Source of the DNA: Methylobacterium sp. PvR107
Lineage (GTDB): Bacteria > Pseudomonadota > Alphaproteobacteria > Rhizobiales > Beijerinckiaceae
Length of the DNA stretch: 64,000 nucleotides
Assembly (NCBI RefSeq): GCF_017833295.1
Contig: NZ_JAFIBW010000001.1
Location: forward strand, 5,198,501 to 5,262,500
Direction: 5' to 3'
Numbering within the stretch: position 1 is the stretch's first letter; every line of letters starts with the position of its first letter. Shown piece by piece: positions 37,258 through 45,403 of the stretch. The translations under genes were made by a program, and so were the position numbers. Below the pieces are notes generated by a model. It was not told where the DNA came from, did not search any database, and saw only the letters and a list, made by a program, of their open reading frames with translations.

Positions 37258-38046
37258 TCAGGCCGCGTTGCGGTAGCGCTCGGCCGGACGGGTCTGCCCG
37301 AGATTCGGGATCATCGCGGCCCGGGCCGCGTCGAACCTGCGCCACTGGCCGTCATCGGGCAGCGGCGGGATCGTCACCGTTTCGCGGCGGTCGAACCCGA
37401 CCAGAGCGGCGTCGACCAGATCGCCCGTCTCCATCACGGCCGGGAGCGCGTTCACGTCGATGCCGGAGCGGCCCCAGATCTCGGTCCGGGTCGCGGCGGG
37501 CAGGACCGCCTGGACGTAGACACCCTTCGGCCCGAGCTCGAGATGGAGCGCCTGGCTGAGATACTGCACGTAGGCCTTGGTCGCCCCGTAGACCGCCATG
37601 CCGAATTCGGGGACGAAGCCGACCACCGAGCCGATGTTGATGATCGCGCCGGTCCCGGCGGCGGCGAAGCGCGGCGCGACCGCGCCGGCGAGCCGGGTGA
37701 GCGCCGTGACGTTGAGCCCGATGAGGGCGGCGGTCTGATCCGGGCTCTGCTCGGCGAAGGGCCCGGACAACGCCGCTCCCGCATTGTTCACCAGCACGCC
37801 GATCCGGGCATCCTCGCGCAGGCGCGCCTCGACGCGGGCGAGATCGTCCGTCCGGGTGAGATCCGCCTGCACGACGTCGACGGTCACGCCGGCCTCGCGG
37901 CGCAGGCGCTCGGCGAGGCCGTTCAGTCGTTCGCCGTCGCGGGCGACCAGGACGAGGTCGTGGCCGCGATGCGCGAAGCGGTCGGCATAGACGGCGCCGA
38001 TTCCCGACGAGGCGCCTGTGACGAGGACGGCTGGCTTGCTTGACAT
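37258..38046 (-). CDS. Short-chain dehydrogenase/reductase (SDR)
   Basis: This 262-residue classical SDR has the cofactor loop VTGASSGIGAVYADRFA (about 8-24), NNAG (about 87) and the catalytic serine in IINIGSVVGF. The YGATKAYVQ motif supplies Tyr and Lys (about 153-157). The ending with DDGQWRRFDAARAAMIPNL is shared with SDRs annotated as KR-like oxidoreductases. Arg residues after the first strand (VARDGERL) suggest NADP preference. The start at ATG 38046 has GGAG seven bases upstream; a longer frame to 38082 is less likely. Substrate unknown. The gene is preceded by a striking inverted repeat, suggesting control by a TetR- or GntR-type repressor. Confidence 0.9.
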   Translation of the reverse strand: MSSKPAVLVTGASSGIGAVYADRFAHRGHDLVLVARDGERLNGLAERLRREAGVTVDVVQADLTRTDDLARVEARLREDARIGVLVNNAGAALSGPFAEQSPDQTAALIGLNVTALTRLAGAVAPRFAAAGTGAIINIGSVVGFVPEFGMAVYGATKAYVQYLSQALHLELGPKGVYVQAVLPAATRTEIWGRSGIDVNALPAVMETGDLVDAALVGFDRRETVTIPPLPDDGQWRRFDAARAAMIPNLGQTRPAERYRNAA

Positions 38047-38067
38047 GGGCAATCTCCGATGGTCGAA

Positions 38068-38108
38068 CATGACGGTCATCATGTATTCTGAACATGAAGA
38101 CCGTCATG
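38068..38108. promoter_or_regulatory. Large inverted repeat upstream of the SDR gene, with site C
   Basis: The arms CATGACGGTCATCATG (38068-38083) and CATGAAGACCGTCATG (38093-38108) are complementary at 14 of 16 positions around a 9-base AT-rich spacer. Each arm is itself partly palindromic (ATGACGGTCAT), as in TetR operators. The spacer region carries TGTATTCTGAA, shared with site B. It lies 22-62 bases before the SDR start. Confidence 0.6.
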
Positions 38109-38772
38109 CTCGGAATCAAGCCGAGGGGGGCTCATTCGGGTGAGGTTCCGCACATGCGGGGCAACCAGCGGCGAGCGGGACGGTGGCCGGATCCTGTTCT
38201 CGCCCCGTCATTCCGGGGCGCCGGAGGCGAGTCCGGAATCCAGACAAGCAGCCGACGCAGGATCTTGGAGCCCCGCCGGCTCCGGATCCCAGGCTCCGCT
38301 GCGCGGCCCTGGAATGATTGTGCACCTGCGATCCTCGACGTGCGCCCGACGGAAGACGACCGCCGTGCGGCGGGCGCCGCCCCGTCCCGCTGCGTCGTCG
38401 GGCCCGGTCGGTGAAGCGGATGGCGCAGCCCGGATGTGCGCCGACGCGCCGCCTTCCGCGTTCGCGCCCAAGGACCACGACAGCGATGCGGCCGGCCTTC
38501 GCGCGCTGGATGCCGAGGTCGCCAAGTCCACAGCGGGCATCGACCAGGGCGGCAGCGTCTGGGCGTTCGAGCTGCCGGAGACGGTGGCGTCGCGCTGAAG
38601 GCGCGCGACCGAAACCGTGTCGGCCTTACGGGTCGGGACGCCCAGGCCTCGGGATGCGGGCGGTCGTCTCGACACGCGCTTGCGCCCCGGGGCCGCATCG
38701 ATCACCTTCGGACTTCCTGCCCGCGTATTCGGCCGATCCTGTGAGGATCTCGCGCGAAGGACCGAGGTCTCC
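38109..38772. other. Long intergenic region before the response regulator
   Basis: 664 bases between divergent genes. It holds repeat copy 2 (38205-38321). The plus-strand frame ending at 38598 (with ALDAEVAKSTAGIDQGGSVW near its end) looks mildly protein-like but has no start with a ribosome binding site and no recognised family. It may be the remnant of a gene, possibly the regulator or sensor one would expect here. Confidence 0.4.
38205..38321. repeat. Dispersed two-hairpin intergenic repeat, copy 2
   Basis: The left arm CCGTCATTCCGGGGCG (38205-38220) continues into a self-complementary GGAGGCGAGTCCGGAATCC. The right arm GCTCCGCTGCGCGGCCCTGG is followed by AATGA. It lies between the SDR and response-regulator genes. 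Confidence 0.75.
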
Positions 38773-39432
38773 GTGCATCTCCTGATCGTCGACGACCACC
38801 CGCTGTTCCGCGATGCCCTGGCGGCCACGATCCGCCTCGCGCACCCGGACGCGGTCCTGCACGAGGCCGACGGGATCGAGGCGGCCTGCGCGGTGCTGGC
38901 CGCCAACCGCGGCATCGACCTGACGCTCCTCGACCTGTCCATGCGAGGCGTGACCGGCTTCGACGGGCTGATCACCATCCGGGCGAGCTTTCCGCGCATC
39001 CCGATCCTGATCGTCTCCGGCCATGAGGATCCGCGCATCGTCCACGAGGCTCTGCAGCACGGGGCGGCGGGCTTCGTCCCGAAGGCCATGGACAAGGCGA
39101 CGCTGACCCGGGCGATCACCGAGGTGATGAGCGGGGGGCTGTTCCTACCGCCGGGGCTGGCTGAGGCCGGCGCGCCCGCGCCGCGGGGCAAGAAGGCGCC
39201 GCTGCCAGAGCGGATCGCGCGGCTGACGCCGCAGCAATTGCGGGTTCTGATGATGATCCGACAGGGCAAGCTCAACAAGCAGATCGCCCATGAGCTTCAG
39301 GTCGGCGACTCGACCGTGAAGGCCCATGTCTCGGAGATCCTGCGCAAGCTCGAGGTCATCAGCCGGACGCAGATCGTGATCGACACGGCGTCCCTGGATT
39401 TCGACCAGATCCACAACACGCATCCGGCGTGA
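38773..39432 (+). CDS. LuxR/NarL-type response regulator
   Basis: This 219-residue protein has a receiver domain with HLLIVDDHPLFRDAL (acidic pair near residue 7-8) and the phosphorylation site in DLTLLDLSMRG (Asp near 55). VSGHE and PKAMDK (Lys near 105) complete the site. The LuxR helix-turn-helix reads ARLTPQQLRVLMMIRQGKLN (about 150-170) with IAHELQVGDSTVKAHVSEIL. Start is GTG with GAGG five bases upstream. No histidine kinase is adjacent, so it is an orphan. The nearest kinase gene in the window, at 58.6 kb, is a self-contained hybrid. Confidence 0.92.
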   Translation: MHLLIVDDHPLFRDALAATIRLAHPDAVLHEADGIEAACAVLAANRGIDLTLLDLSMRGVTGFDGLITIRASFPRIPILIVSGHEDPRIVHEALQHGAAGFVPKAMDKATLTRAITEVMSGGLFLPPGLAEAGAPAPRGKKAPLPERIARLTPQQLRVLMMIRQGKLNKQIAHELQVGDSTVKAHVSEILRKLEVISRTQIVIDTASLDFDQIHNTHPA

Positions 39433-39454
39433 GAGCGGGGCTGCACGGCCCTCA

Positions 39455-39574
39455 CACCGTCATCCCGGGGCGCCGAAGGCGGGCCCGGAATCCAGAACCG
39501 CAGGCGGAGCCGAACCTTGCGGCCTCGGCGACTCAGAAACCCGGGCTCCGCTGCGCCGCCCCGGGATGACGGTG
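39455..39574. repeat. Dispersed two-hairpin intergenic repeat, copy 3 (best preserved)
   Basis: CACCGTCATCCCGGGGCG at 39455-39472 and its exact 18-base complement at 39557-39574 close a 120-base element. Each end also folds locally (CCGGGGCG..GGGCCCGG; CCCGGGCTCCGC..GCCCCGGG). Confidence 0.85.
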
Positions 39575-39681
39575 CGCGGTCAGACGCCCTCTGCATTCCG
39601 GGGGCGCTCCGCACCGGAACATGGAGCGGACCCATTCACCTCCTGCAACCCTGATGACGCGAGATGTCTCCGTATCCAAAT

Positions 39682-39701
39682 TGATATGATGCTATCTATC
39701 A
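39682..39701. promoter_or_regulatory. Candidate MarR operator
   Basis: TGATATGATGCTATCTATCA has inverted TGATA/TATCA ends in an AT-rich patch 45-65 bases before the MarR start. MarR proteins commonly bind such AT-rich palindromes in their own promoters. Only five bases per arm match, so the call is tentative. Confidence 0.35.
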
Positions 39702-39746
39702 GCACGCGAGCCGTTTGATCCTGCCTCTCTGCGGATCCGCGCGGCG

Positions 39747-40244
39747 ATGGATTTGGCCATGCCCGACATCGACGATCCGAAGACGCGCGAACAGCTGCAG
39801 CAGGCCTGTACCCACGCCCTCCTGACGACCGGACGCCACTGGCGTCGCGCCGCCAACACCGTCGCGGAGGCGCATGGCCTGTCCGACGCCACCGCGCACC
39901 CGCTGATCATCATCGGCCGGATGGCCGAGGCGCCGCGCCAGAACGTCCTGGCGGAGGCCGTCGGCATCGAAGGCCCGTCGCTGGTGCGCCTCATCGACCA
40001 GCTCGCAGCCGCCGGGCTTGTGGTGCGCCGCGAGGATCCGTCCGACCGGCGCGCCAAGGTGCTGGGCCTGACCCCGCGCGGCCGGCAGGTCTTCGAGCGG
40101 ATCGAGGCCGAGCTCTCGACCCTGCGTGCCTGCGTCTTCGCCGAGGTCGCGTGCGCGGATCTGGAGGCGAGCCTCCGGGTCTTCGCGGCGCTTCAGCGCT
40201 ACGGCCGCGCGGCCGCCGAGCCCGAATTGGAGCCGGCATCGTGA
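39747..40244 (+). CDS. MarR family transcriptional regulator
   Basis: This 165-residue protein has the MarR winged helix: NVLAEAVGIEGPSLVRLIDQ (about 58-77) is the recognition region and REDPSDRRAKVLGLTPRG (about 90-107) is the wing with its conserved DxRxK. It is the first gene of a four-gene efflux operon and is coupled to the FUSC gene by a GTGA overlap. It presumably represses the operon until an aromatic or phenolic ligand binds. ATG at 39747 or 39759 could be the start. Confidence 0.92.
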   Translation: MDLAMPDIDDPKTREQLQQACTHALLTTGRHWRRAANTVAEAHGLSDATAHPLIIIGRMAEAPRQNVLAEAVGIEGPSLVRLIDQLAAAGLVVRREDPSDRRAKVLGLTPRGRQVFERIEAELSTLRACVFAEVACADLEASLRVFAALQRYGRAAAEPELEPAS

Positions 40245-42301
40245 GCCTTCCCGGATGGCGCGACTGGGCCTTCGCGCTGAAGACCTACGCGGCGGCGATG
40301 CTCGCCCTGTTCCTCGCGCTCTGGATCGACCTGCCGCGGCCGTACTGGGCGCTCGGCACCGTCTACATCACCAGCCAGGTTCTCTCCGGCGCGACGCGCT
40401 CGAAGGCCGTCTACCGGGTCTGCGGCACCGTGCTCGGCGCGGCGGTGAGCGTCGTGCTGGTGCCGAACCTCGTCAACGAGCCGATCCTGCTGAGCCTCGC
40501 GGTGGCGCTCTGGGTGGCCCTCTGCCTGTACGTCTCGCTCCTCGACCGCACCCCCGCGAGCTACCTGCCGATGCTCGCCGGGTACACGGCCGCGCTGATC
40601 GGCTTCCCCGCCGTCGACGATCCCGGGGCGATCTTCGACACGGCGGTCGCGCGGGCCGAGGAGATCTCCCTGGGGATCGTCTGCGCCAGCCTCGCCGCCA
40701 CGCTGATCCTGCCGCAATCGGCGGCCCCGCTCATCGTCGGGCGGCTGGACCACTGGTCGGCGGAGGCCCGGGCCTGGATTCGGAGCGCCCTTGCGGCCGC
40801 CCGCGCGCCGGAGGCCGCCGCGCCGAGCCAGGGCCGGCGCCTGCGGCTCGCCTCGGACGCGATCGGCCTCGACGCCCTCGGCCTCGCCCTGCGCAACGAG
40901 GCGACGGGTGCGGAGCGCGCCGCAGAGGCCTTCGCGCCGCTCCGGCAGCACATGCTGATGGTCCTGCCGATCGTCGCCGCCGTGGCGGACCGCGTCTCCG
41001 CCCTCGAGCGGGCCGGCGTGCTGCCGGCGCGGGTCCGGGCCTTCCTGTCGGACCTCGCCGCCTGGCTCGCCGACGAGGCCGAGGGTGGGGCGGGGGATCC
41101 GGATCGCGCTGCGCAGCTGCGCAGCCGGATCGACGGGTTCGAGCCGGCCCTCGGCCGGGCTCCGGACTGGAGCACGCTCCTGCTCGCGAGCCTCGCGGCG
41201 CGTCTGCGGGACGTCATCGACCTGCGCCAGGATCTGCGGGCGCTCCGCGAGCAGCTCGCTGACGGTGCGGACCCGCGGGCGCCGCTCGCCTTCGCCTACA
41301 CCGCCCGGGTCCGGTCCGTCCGCCACCGCGATCACGGGCTGGCGGCGTTCTCGGCCTTCGGGGTGTTCGTGGGCCTGATGGTCTGCTGCGCCATCTGGAT
41401 CGGCACCGGCTGGCCCGACGGCTCCGCGGCGCCGATGATGGGCGCGGTCGCCTGCTGCCTGTTCGCCGCGCAGGACGATCCGGCGCCGCAGATCCTGAGC
41501 TTCACCAACTCGGCGATCGTCGGCGCCCTCGGCGCGGGGCTCTACCTGTTCGCGGTGCTGCCGCTCGCCACCTCCTTCGAGATGCTGGCCCTGGCGATGG
41601 CGCCGGCCCTGATCCTGTGCGGCCTGATGATGACGCAGCCGCGCACCGCCCCGATGGGCATGGGCGCGGCGCTGAACGGCGCGACGCTGCTGGCGCTCCA
41701 GAACGGCTACAGCGGCGACTTCGCGCCCTTCGCCAACGGGGTGATCGCCTCGGTCGTGGGCATGTGGGTCGGCGCGGTGGTGACCCGGCTGATCCGCTCG
41801 GTCGGCGCCGGCTGGAGCGCGCGGCGGCTCGTGCGGATCAACCGGCAGAGCCTCGCGGCCGCCGCGGCCGGGCGCGGCACCGGCCACGGCCTCGAACTTG
41901 CGGCCCTGATGCTCGACCGCGTCGGCCTGATCGCGCCGCGGCTGGCGAGCCTGCCCGCGGACATGTCCGCCTCCGTGGGCGACCTGCTGGCCGACGTCCG
42001 GGTGGGCATCAACCTCGTGGAGGTCCGCCGGGTGCGCCGACGGCTGACGGGCCCGCCCCGGAGCAAAGTCGACCGGGTCCTCGCGCTGGCGGCGCGCCAG
42101 CTGCGCGGCCGGATCGGGCAGCCGGATACGGCGCTCCTGGCGGCTCTGGACGACGCGCTCGACGCCGTCGCGGGCGCGGCCCCGTCGCCGGAGCGGCGCG
42201 CCGCCCTGATCGGGCTGACCGGCCTGCGCCGCGGGCTCTTCCCCGACGCGCCGGCCTACCGGGGGGCGCCGGCGCTGGACGATCGGGAGATGGCGGCATG
42301 A
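40241..42301 (+). CDS. FUSC family efflux protein (AaeB-like)
   Basis: This 686-residue inner-membrane protein has two blocks of about six membrane helices (residues 10-170 and 390-530). Each is followed by a soluble helical region, the FUSC/AaeB architecture. Signature segments are LPRPYWALGTVYITSQVLSG in the first block and GWPDGSAAPMMGAVACCLFA in the second. Family members export aromatic carboxylic acids or other toxic organic acids together with a membrane-fusion protein. The start is GTG overlapping the MarR stop. The end overlaps the DUF1656 gene by an ATGA. Confidence 0.92.
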   Translation: MSLPGWRDWAFALKTYAAAMLALFLALWIDLPRPYWALGTVYITSQVLSGATRSKAVYRVCGTVLGAAVSVVLVPNLVNEPILLSLAVALWVALCLYVSLLDRTPASYLPMLAGYTAALIGFPAVDDPGAIFDTAVARAEEISLGIVCASLAATLILPQSAAPLIVGRLDHWSAEARAWIRSALAAARAPEAAAPSQGRRLRLASDAIGLDALGLALRNEATGAERAAEAFAPLRQHMLMVLPIVAAVADRVSALERAGVLPARVRAFLSDLAAWLADEAEGGAGDPDRAAQLRSRIDGFEPALGRAPDWSTLLLASLAARLRDVIDLRQDLRALREQLADGADPRAPLAFAYTARVRSVRHRDHGLAAFSAFGVFVGLMVCCAIWIGTGWPDGSAAPMMGAVACCLFAAQDDPAPQILSFTNSAIVGALGAGLYLFAVLPLATSFEMLALAMAPALILCGLMMTQPRTAPMGMGAALNGATLLALQNGYSGDFAPFANGVIASVVGMWVGAVVTRLIRSVGAGWSARRLVRINRQSLAAAAAGRGTGHGLELAALMLDRVGLIAPRLASLPADMSASVGDLLADVRVGINLVEVRRVRRRLTGPPRSKVDRVLALAARQLRGRIGQPDTALLAALDDALDAVAGAAPSPERRAALIGLTGLRRGLFPDAPAYRGAPALDDREMAA

Positions 42302-42507
42302 TGGGCGAGATCGACCTCTACGGCGTGTTCGTGCCGGGCCTCGCGCTCTGGATGGCCGCCGCCTTCGCGCTCAGCCTGCCGCTCCGCCGCCTCCTCGCGG
42401 CGACCGGCTTCTACCGCCTCGTCTGGCACCGGCCGCTCTTCGACCTCGCCCTCTACGTCGTCCTGCTCGGCGGCGTCGTGACCCTCGCCCATCGGACCCT
42501 GCAATGA
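42298..42507 (+). CDS. DUF1656 (AaeX-like) small membrane protein
   Basis: This 69-residue protein has two membrane segments (FVPGLALWMAAAFALSLPL and LFDLALYVVLLGGVVTLA) and the family start GEIDLYGVFVP. DUF1656 proteins are encoded between the FUSC and HlyD subunits of AaeXAB-type pumps; their role is not known in detail. ATG starts at 42298 and 42301 are both possible. It overlaps both neighbours by four bases. Confidence 0.9.
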   Translation: MMGEIDLYGVFVPGLALWMAAAFALSLPLRRLLAATGFYRLVWHRPLFDLALYVVLLGGVVTLAHRTLQ

Positions 42508-43430
42508 CCGCCCTGTTCTCCGTCCTCGGCCGCCTCCTGGTCACGCTCGGCATGGTCGCCGCGGCGCTGATCGTCGGCCTCGGCCTGTGGGATTATTACA
42601 TGGACGCCCCCTGGACCCGCGACGGGCGCGTGCGCGCCGACGTTGTGGCGGTCGCGCCCGACGTGTCCGGCCTCGTCACCGAGGTGCTGGTGGAGGACAA
42701 CCAGGTCGTCCGGAAGGGCGACGTGCTGTTCCGGATCGATCCGGACCGGTTCCGCCTCGGGCTGCGGCAGGCGGAGGCGATGGTGCAGGGCCGTAAGGCC
42801 ACCGCCGAGCAGAATGCGGCCGACTACGCCCGCTACAGCAAGCTCTCCGACGCAGCGGTGTCGCAGCAGAAGGTCGAGGCCGCCAAGGCCGCCGATCTGT
42901 CCGCCGAGGCCGCCTACGAGCAGGCCCTGGCGGATCGCGACCTCGCCAAGCTCAACCTGGAGCGCTCCGCGGTGCGGGCCTCGGTCAACGGCCGGATCAC
43001 CAACATGGAGCTGCGGCCGGGCGCCTACGTCACCACCGGCCGCGGCGTCATGGCGCTGATCGACCGCGACACCGTCCGGGTCGAAGGCTATTTCGAGGAG
43101 ACCAAGCTGCCGCGGATCCGCGTCGGCGCGCCGGTCACCGTCCAGCTGATGGGTGAGGACGGCGTGCTCATGGGTCGCGTGGCGAGCATCGCCGGCGGCA
43201 TCGGCGAGACCGGCCGCAGCGACGCGACCAACCTCCTGGCGAACGTGAACCCGACCTTCTCGTGGGTGCGCCTCGCCCAGCGCATCCCGGTGCGGATCAC
43301 CCTCGACGGCGGAACGGCGGATCCGCGGCTGGTGAGCGGCCGGACCGCGACGGTGTCGATCGCCCCGGCGGCCGGCGGGGGAGCCCTGCCCTGGCCCTGG
43401 GCGCGGTGGCGCGAAGCGCTCGCCCGCTGA
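42504..43430 (+). CDS. HlyD/AaeA-type membrane fusion protein
   Basis: This 308-residue protein has one N-terminal membrane anchor (about 10-30) and a lipoyl half (ADVVAVAPDVSGLVTEVLVE, about 48-67). A helical hairpin (about 90-150), a second lipoyl half (SVNGRITNMELRPGAYV) and a beta-barrel with VEGYFEETKLPRIRVG complete it. It links the FUSC pump to an outer-membrane channel across the periplasm. No outer-membrane factor gene is adjacent, so a shared TolC-like channel is expected. Last gene of the MarR operon. Confidence 0.92.
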   Translation: MTALFSVLGRLLVTLGMVAAALIVGLGLWDYYMDAPWTRDGRVRADVVAVAPDVSGLVTEVLVEDNQVVRKGDVLFRIDPDRFRLGLRQAEAMVQGRKATAEQNAADYARYSKLSDAAVSQQKVEAAKAADLSAEAAYEQALADRDLAKLNLERSAVRASVNGRITNMELRPGAYVTTGRGVMALIDRDTVRVEGYFEETKLPRIRVGAPVTVQLMGEDGVLMGRVASIAGGIGETGRSDATNLLANVNPTFSWVRLAQRIPVRITLDGGTADPRLVSGRTATVSIAPAAGGGALPWPWARWREALAR

Positions 43431-43501
43431 GGGTGACCGAACCATTCTCGAGCGTCCGGGTTGGCTCCGCGCACCGTCGCATCGACGGATCAGGAGCCCT
43501 C

Positions 43502-43768
43502 ATGCCGAAGACCATCCTCGCCCTCGCCACGTCCCTGGTGCTCGCCACGTCCGGCGCGGCGCTGGCTCAGGCACCCCAGACCGGCGGGGCCAATCAGGGC
43601 AACGTCAACAAGTCCGGCGCGGTGGGCGGGACCGGGACGGGGGCCGGATCCATGGAACACACCGGCTCCACCGGCGCCGGCCCGCGCGTCAGCGCCCCCG
43701 GCGCGCCGGCCGGCAGCAGCACGGGCAACGGCTCGACCGGCAGCGGCGCGGCGCCCAGCGGGCGGTAG
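43502..43768 (+). CDS. Small secreted Gly/Ser-rich protein
   Basis: The 88-residue product has a signal peptide (PKTILALATSLVLATSGA, cleavage after ALA or AQA near 22). The mature tail is almost all Gly, Ser, Thr, Ala and Pro, predicted disordered. The ATG at 43502 lies 71 bases after the fusion-protein gene. No function known. Similar short secreted proteins are frequent in Methylobacterium. Confidence 0.6.
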   Translation: MPKTILALATSLVLATSGAALAQAPQTGGANQGNVNKSGAVGGTGTGAGSMEHTGSTGAGPRVSAPGAPAGSSTGNGSTGSGAAPSGR

Positions 43769-43783
43769 GCTCGGCTCACCCGG

Positions 43784-43896
43784 GCGTCATCCCGGGGCCG
43801 CGAAGCGGACCCGGGATCCAGACCCGCCGAAGCGTCCAGTCCGGGCGCGCCGGTGCGTCTGGCGCCCGGGCTCGCCCGCGGCGCCCCGGAAAGGCG
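43784..43896. repeat. Dispersed two-hairpin intergenic repeat, copy 4
   Basis: GCGTCATCCCGGGGCCGCGA runs into AGCGGACCCGGGATCC, a perfect local hairpin. The right end GCCCGGGCTCGCCCGCGGC is followed by GCCCCGGAA. It lies between the convergent secreted-protein and aldehyde dehydrogenase genes. Confidence 0.8.
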
Positions 43897-43930
43897 TCGG
43901 GTGATCGGCTGGAGGGTGACGGGATGCGCG

Positions 43931-45403
43931 TCAGACGCCCAGCCCGCCCACGCACAGGTACTTGGTGTTCAGGTAATCCTCGATGCCCTGATACGAGCCC
44001 TCGCGGCCGAGGCCGGATTCCTTCACGCCGCCGAAGGGCGCCACCTCGGTGGTGATGATCCCCTCGTTGATCCCGACCATGCCGTATTCCAGCGCCTCCG
44101 CCACCCGGAAGGTGCGGCCGAGATCGCGGGTGTAGAAGTAGCAGGCGAGCCCATACTCGGTGTCGTTGGCCATGCGGATCGCCTCCGCCTCGTCGCGGAA
44201 CCGGAACAGCGGCGCCAGCGGCCCGAAGGTCTCCTCGCGGGCGACATCCATGGCGGGGGTCGCGCCGGTGATCACGGTCGGCTCGAAGAACTGGCCGCCG
44301 AGCGCGTGGCGGTGGCCGCCCGCCACAACCCGGCCGCCCTTCGCGACGGCGTCGCGGATATGCGCCTCGGTCTTCTCCACTGCCGCCATGTCGATCAGCG
44401 GCCCCTGGGCGACGCCGTCCTCGATGCCGTTGCCGACCTTCAGGCGGTTGGCGGCCTCGGCCATCTTCTCCGCAAAGGCGTCGTAGATCCCGTCCTGCAC
44501 CAGGAAGCGATTGGTGCAGATGCAGGTCTGGCCGGAATTGCGGAACTTCGCCAGCATCGCACCGGCCACCGCCCGGTCGAGATCGGCGTCGTCGAACACG
44601 ATGAACGGCGCGTTGCCGCCCAATTCCATCGAGACCTTCTTCACCGTGTGCGAGGCCTGCTCCAGCAGAACCTTGCCGACCTCGGTGGAGCCGGTGAACG
44701 TGATCTTCTTGACGAGCGGATTGCCGGTCATCTCGGCGCCGATCGCGCGGGCCGATCCGGTGAGGATCGACACCACGCCGGCCGGGAAGCCGGCGCGCTC
44801 GCACAGCACGCCCCAGGCGAGGCCCGAGAGCGGGGTCTGCGAGGCCGGCTTGATCACGATCGGGCAGCCGGCGGCCAGAGCCGGGGCGATCTTGCGGGCG
44901 ATCATCGAGGACGGGAAATTCCACGGCGTGATCGCCGCCACCACGCCGACCGGCTCCTTGGTGACGAGGATCTTCCGGTCGCCCCAGGGGGAGGGGATCA
45001 CGTCGCCGTAGACGCGCCGCGCTTCTTCCGCGAACCACAGCACGTAGGAAGCCGACATGGCGACCTCGCCGCGGGATTCGGTCAGCGACTTGCCCTGCTC
45101 GGCGGTGAGGATCTGCGCCAGATCCTCCTGATGCTCGGTGACGAGCGCCGCGAGCTTGCGCAGCAGCACGGCGCGCTCGTTGGCGGTCTTGGCGCGCCAG
45201 GCCGGATAGGCCGCATGCGCCGCCTGGATCGCCTGCCGGGTCTCCTCGGCGCCGGCATTCGGCACACGGGCGATGACCGCGCCGGTCGCCGGGTTGGTGA
45301 CATCGATGCTACCGGAGCCGGCCTTGGTCCAGGCGCCCCCGACGAGGCAGGCTTCGACCAGCAGGGCGCGATCCTTCAGGGTGGGAATCTCGGTCTCAGG
45401 CAT
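43931..45403 (-). CDS. NAD(P)-dependent aldehyde dehydrogenase, succinate-semialdehyde type
   Basis: This 490-residue enzyme matches GabD-type succinate-semialdehyde dehydrogenases. Catalytic motifs are VSMELGGNAPFIVFDDADLD (Glu about 260) and NSGQTCICTNRF (Cys about 294). ITPWNFPSSMIARKIAPALA and TFTGSTEVGK (about 150-240) form the cofactor site. The ATG at 45403 has AAGGAA upstream and overlaps the CoA-transferase end by eight bases, so it is co-translated. It would oxidise succinate semialdehyde to succinate. In this cluster it may instead feed or drain a 4-hydroxybutyrate pool. Close relatives act on glutarate semialdehyde, so the substrate is probable, not certain. Confidence 0.9.
   Translation of the reverse strand: MPETEIPTLKDRALLVEACLVGGAWTKAGSGSIDVTNPATGAVIARVPNAGAEETRQAIQAAHAAYPAWRAKTANERAVLLRKLAALVTEHQEDLAQILTAEQGKSLTESRGEVAMSASYVLWFAEEARRVYGDVIPSPWGDRKILVTKEPVGVVAAITPWNFPSSMIARKIAPALAAGCPIVIKPASQTPLSGLAWGVLCERAGFPAGVVSILTGSARAIGAEMTGNPLVKKITFTGSTEVGKVLLEQASHTVKKVSMELGGNAPFIVFDDADLDRAVAGAMLAKFRNSGQTCICTNRFLVQDGIYDAFAEKMAEAANRLKVGNGIEDGVAQGPLIDMAAVEKTEAHIRDAVAKGGRVVAGGHRHALGGQFFEPTVITGATPAMDVAREETFGPLAPLFRFRDEAEAIRMANDTEYGLACYFYTRDLGRTFRVAEALEYGMVGINEGIITTEVAPFGGVKESGLGREGSYQGIEDYLNTKYLCVGGLGV

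Larger units (their letters stand above)
39433..39746. other. Intergenic region, response regulator to MarR
   Basis: 314 bases. It carries repeat copy 3 (39455-39574) in its first half and the candidate MarR operator in its second. No gene supported. Confidence 0.5.

Noticed and set aside
38140..38598. A possible small gene ending at 38598
   Set aside because: The start is not defined, the first half overlaps repeat copy 2 and no family is recognised; kept only as a possible remnant in the region description.
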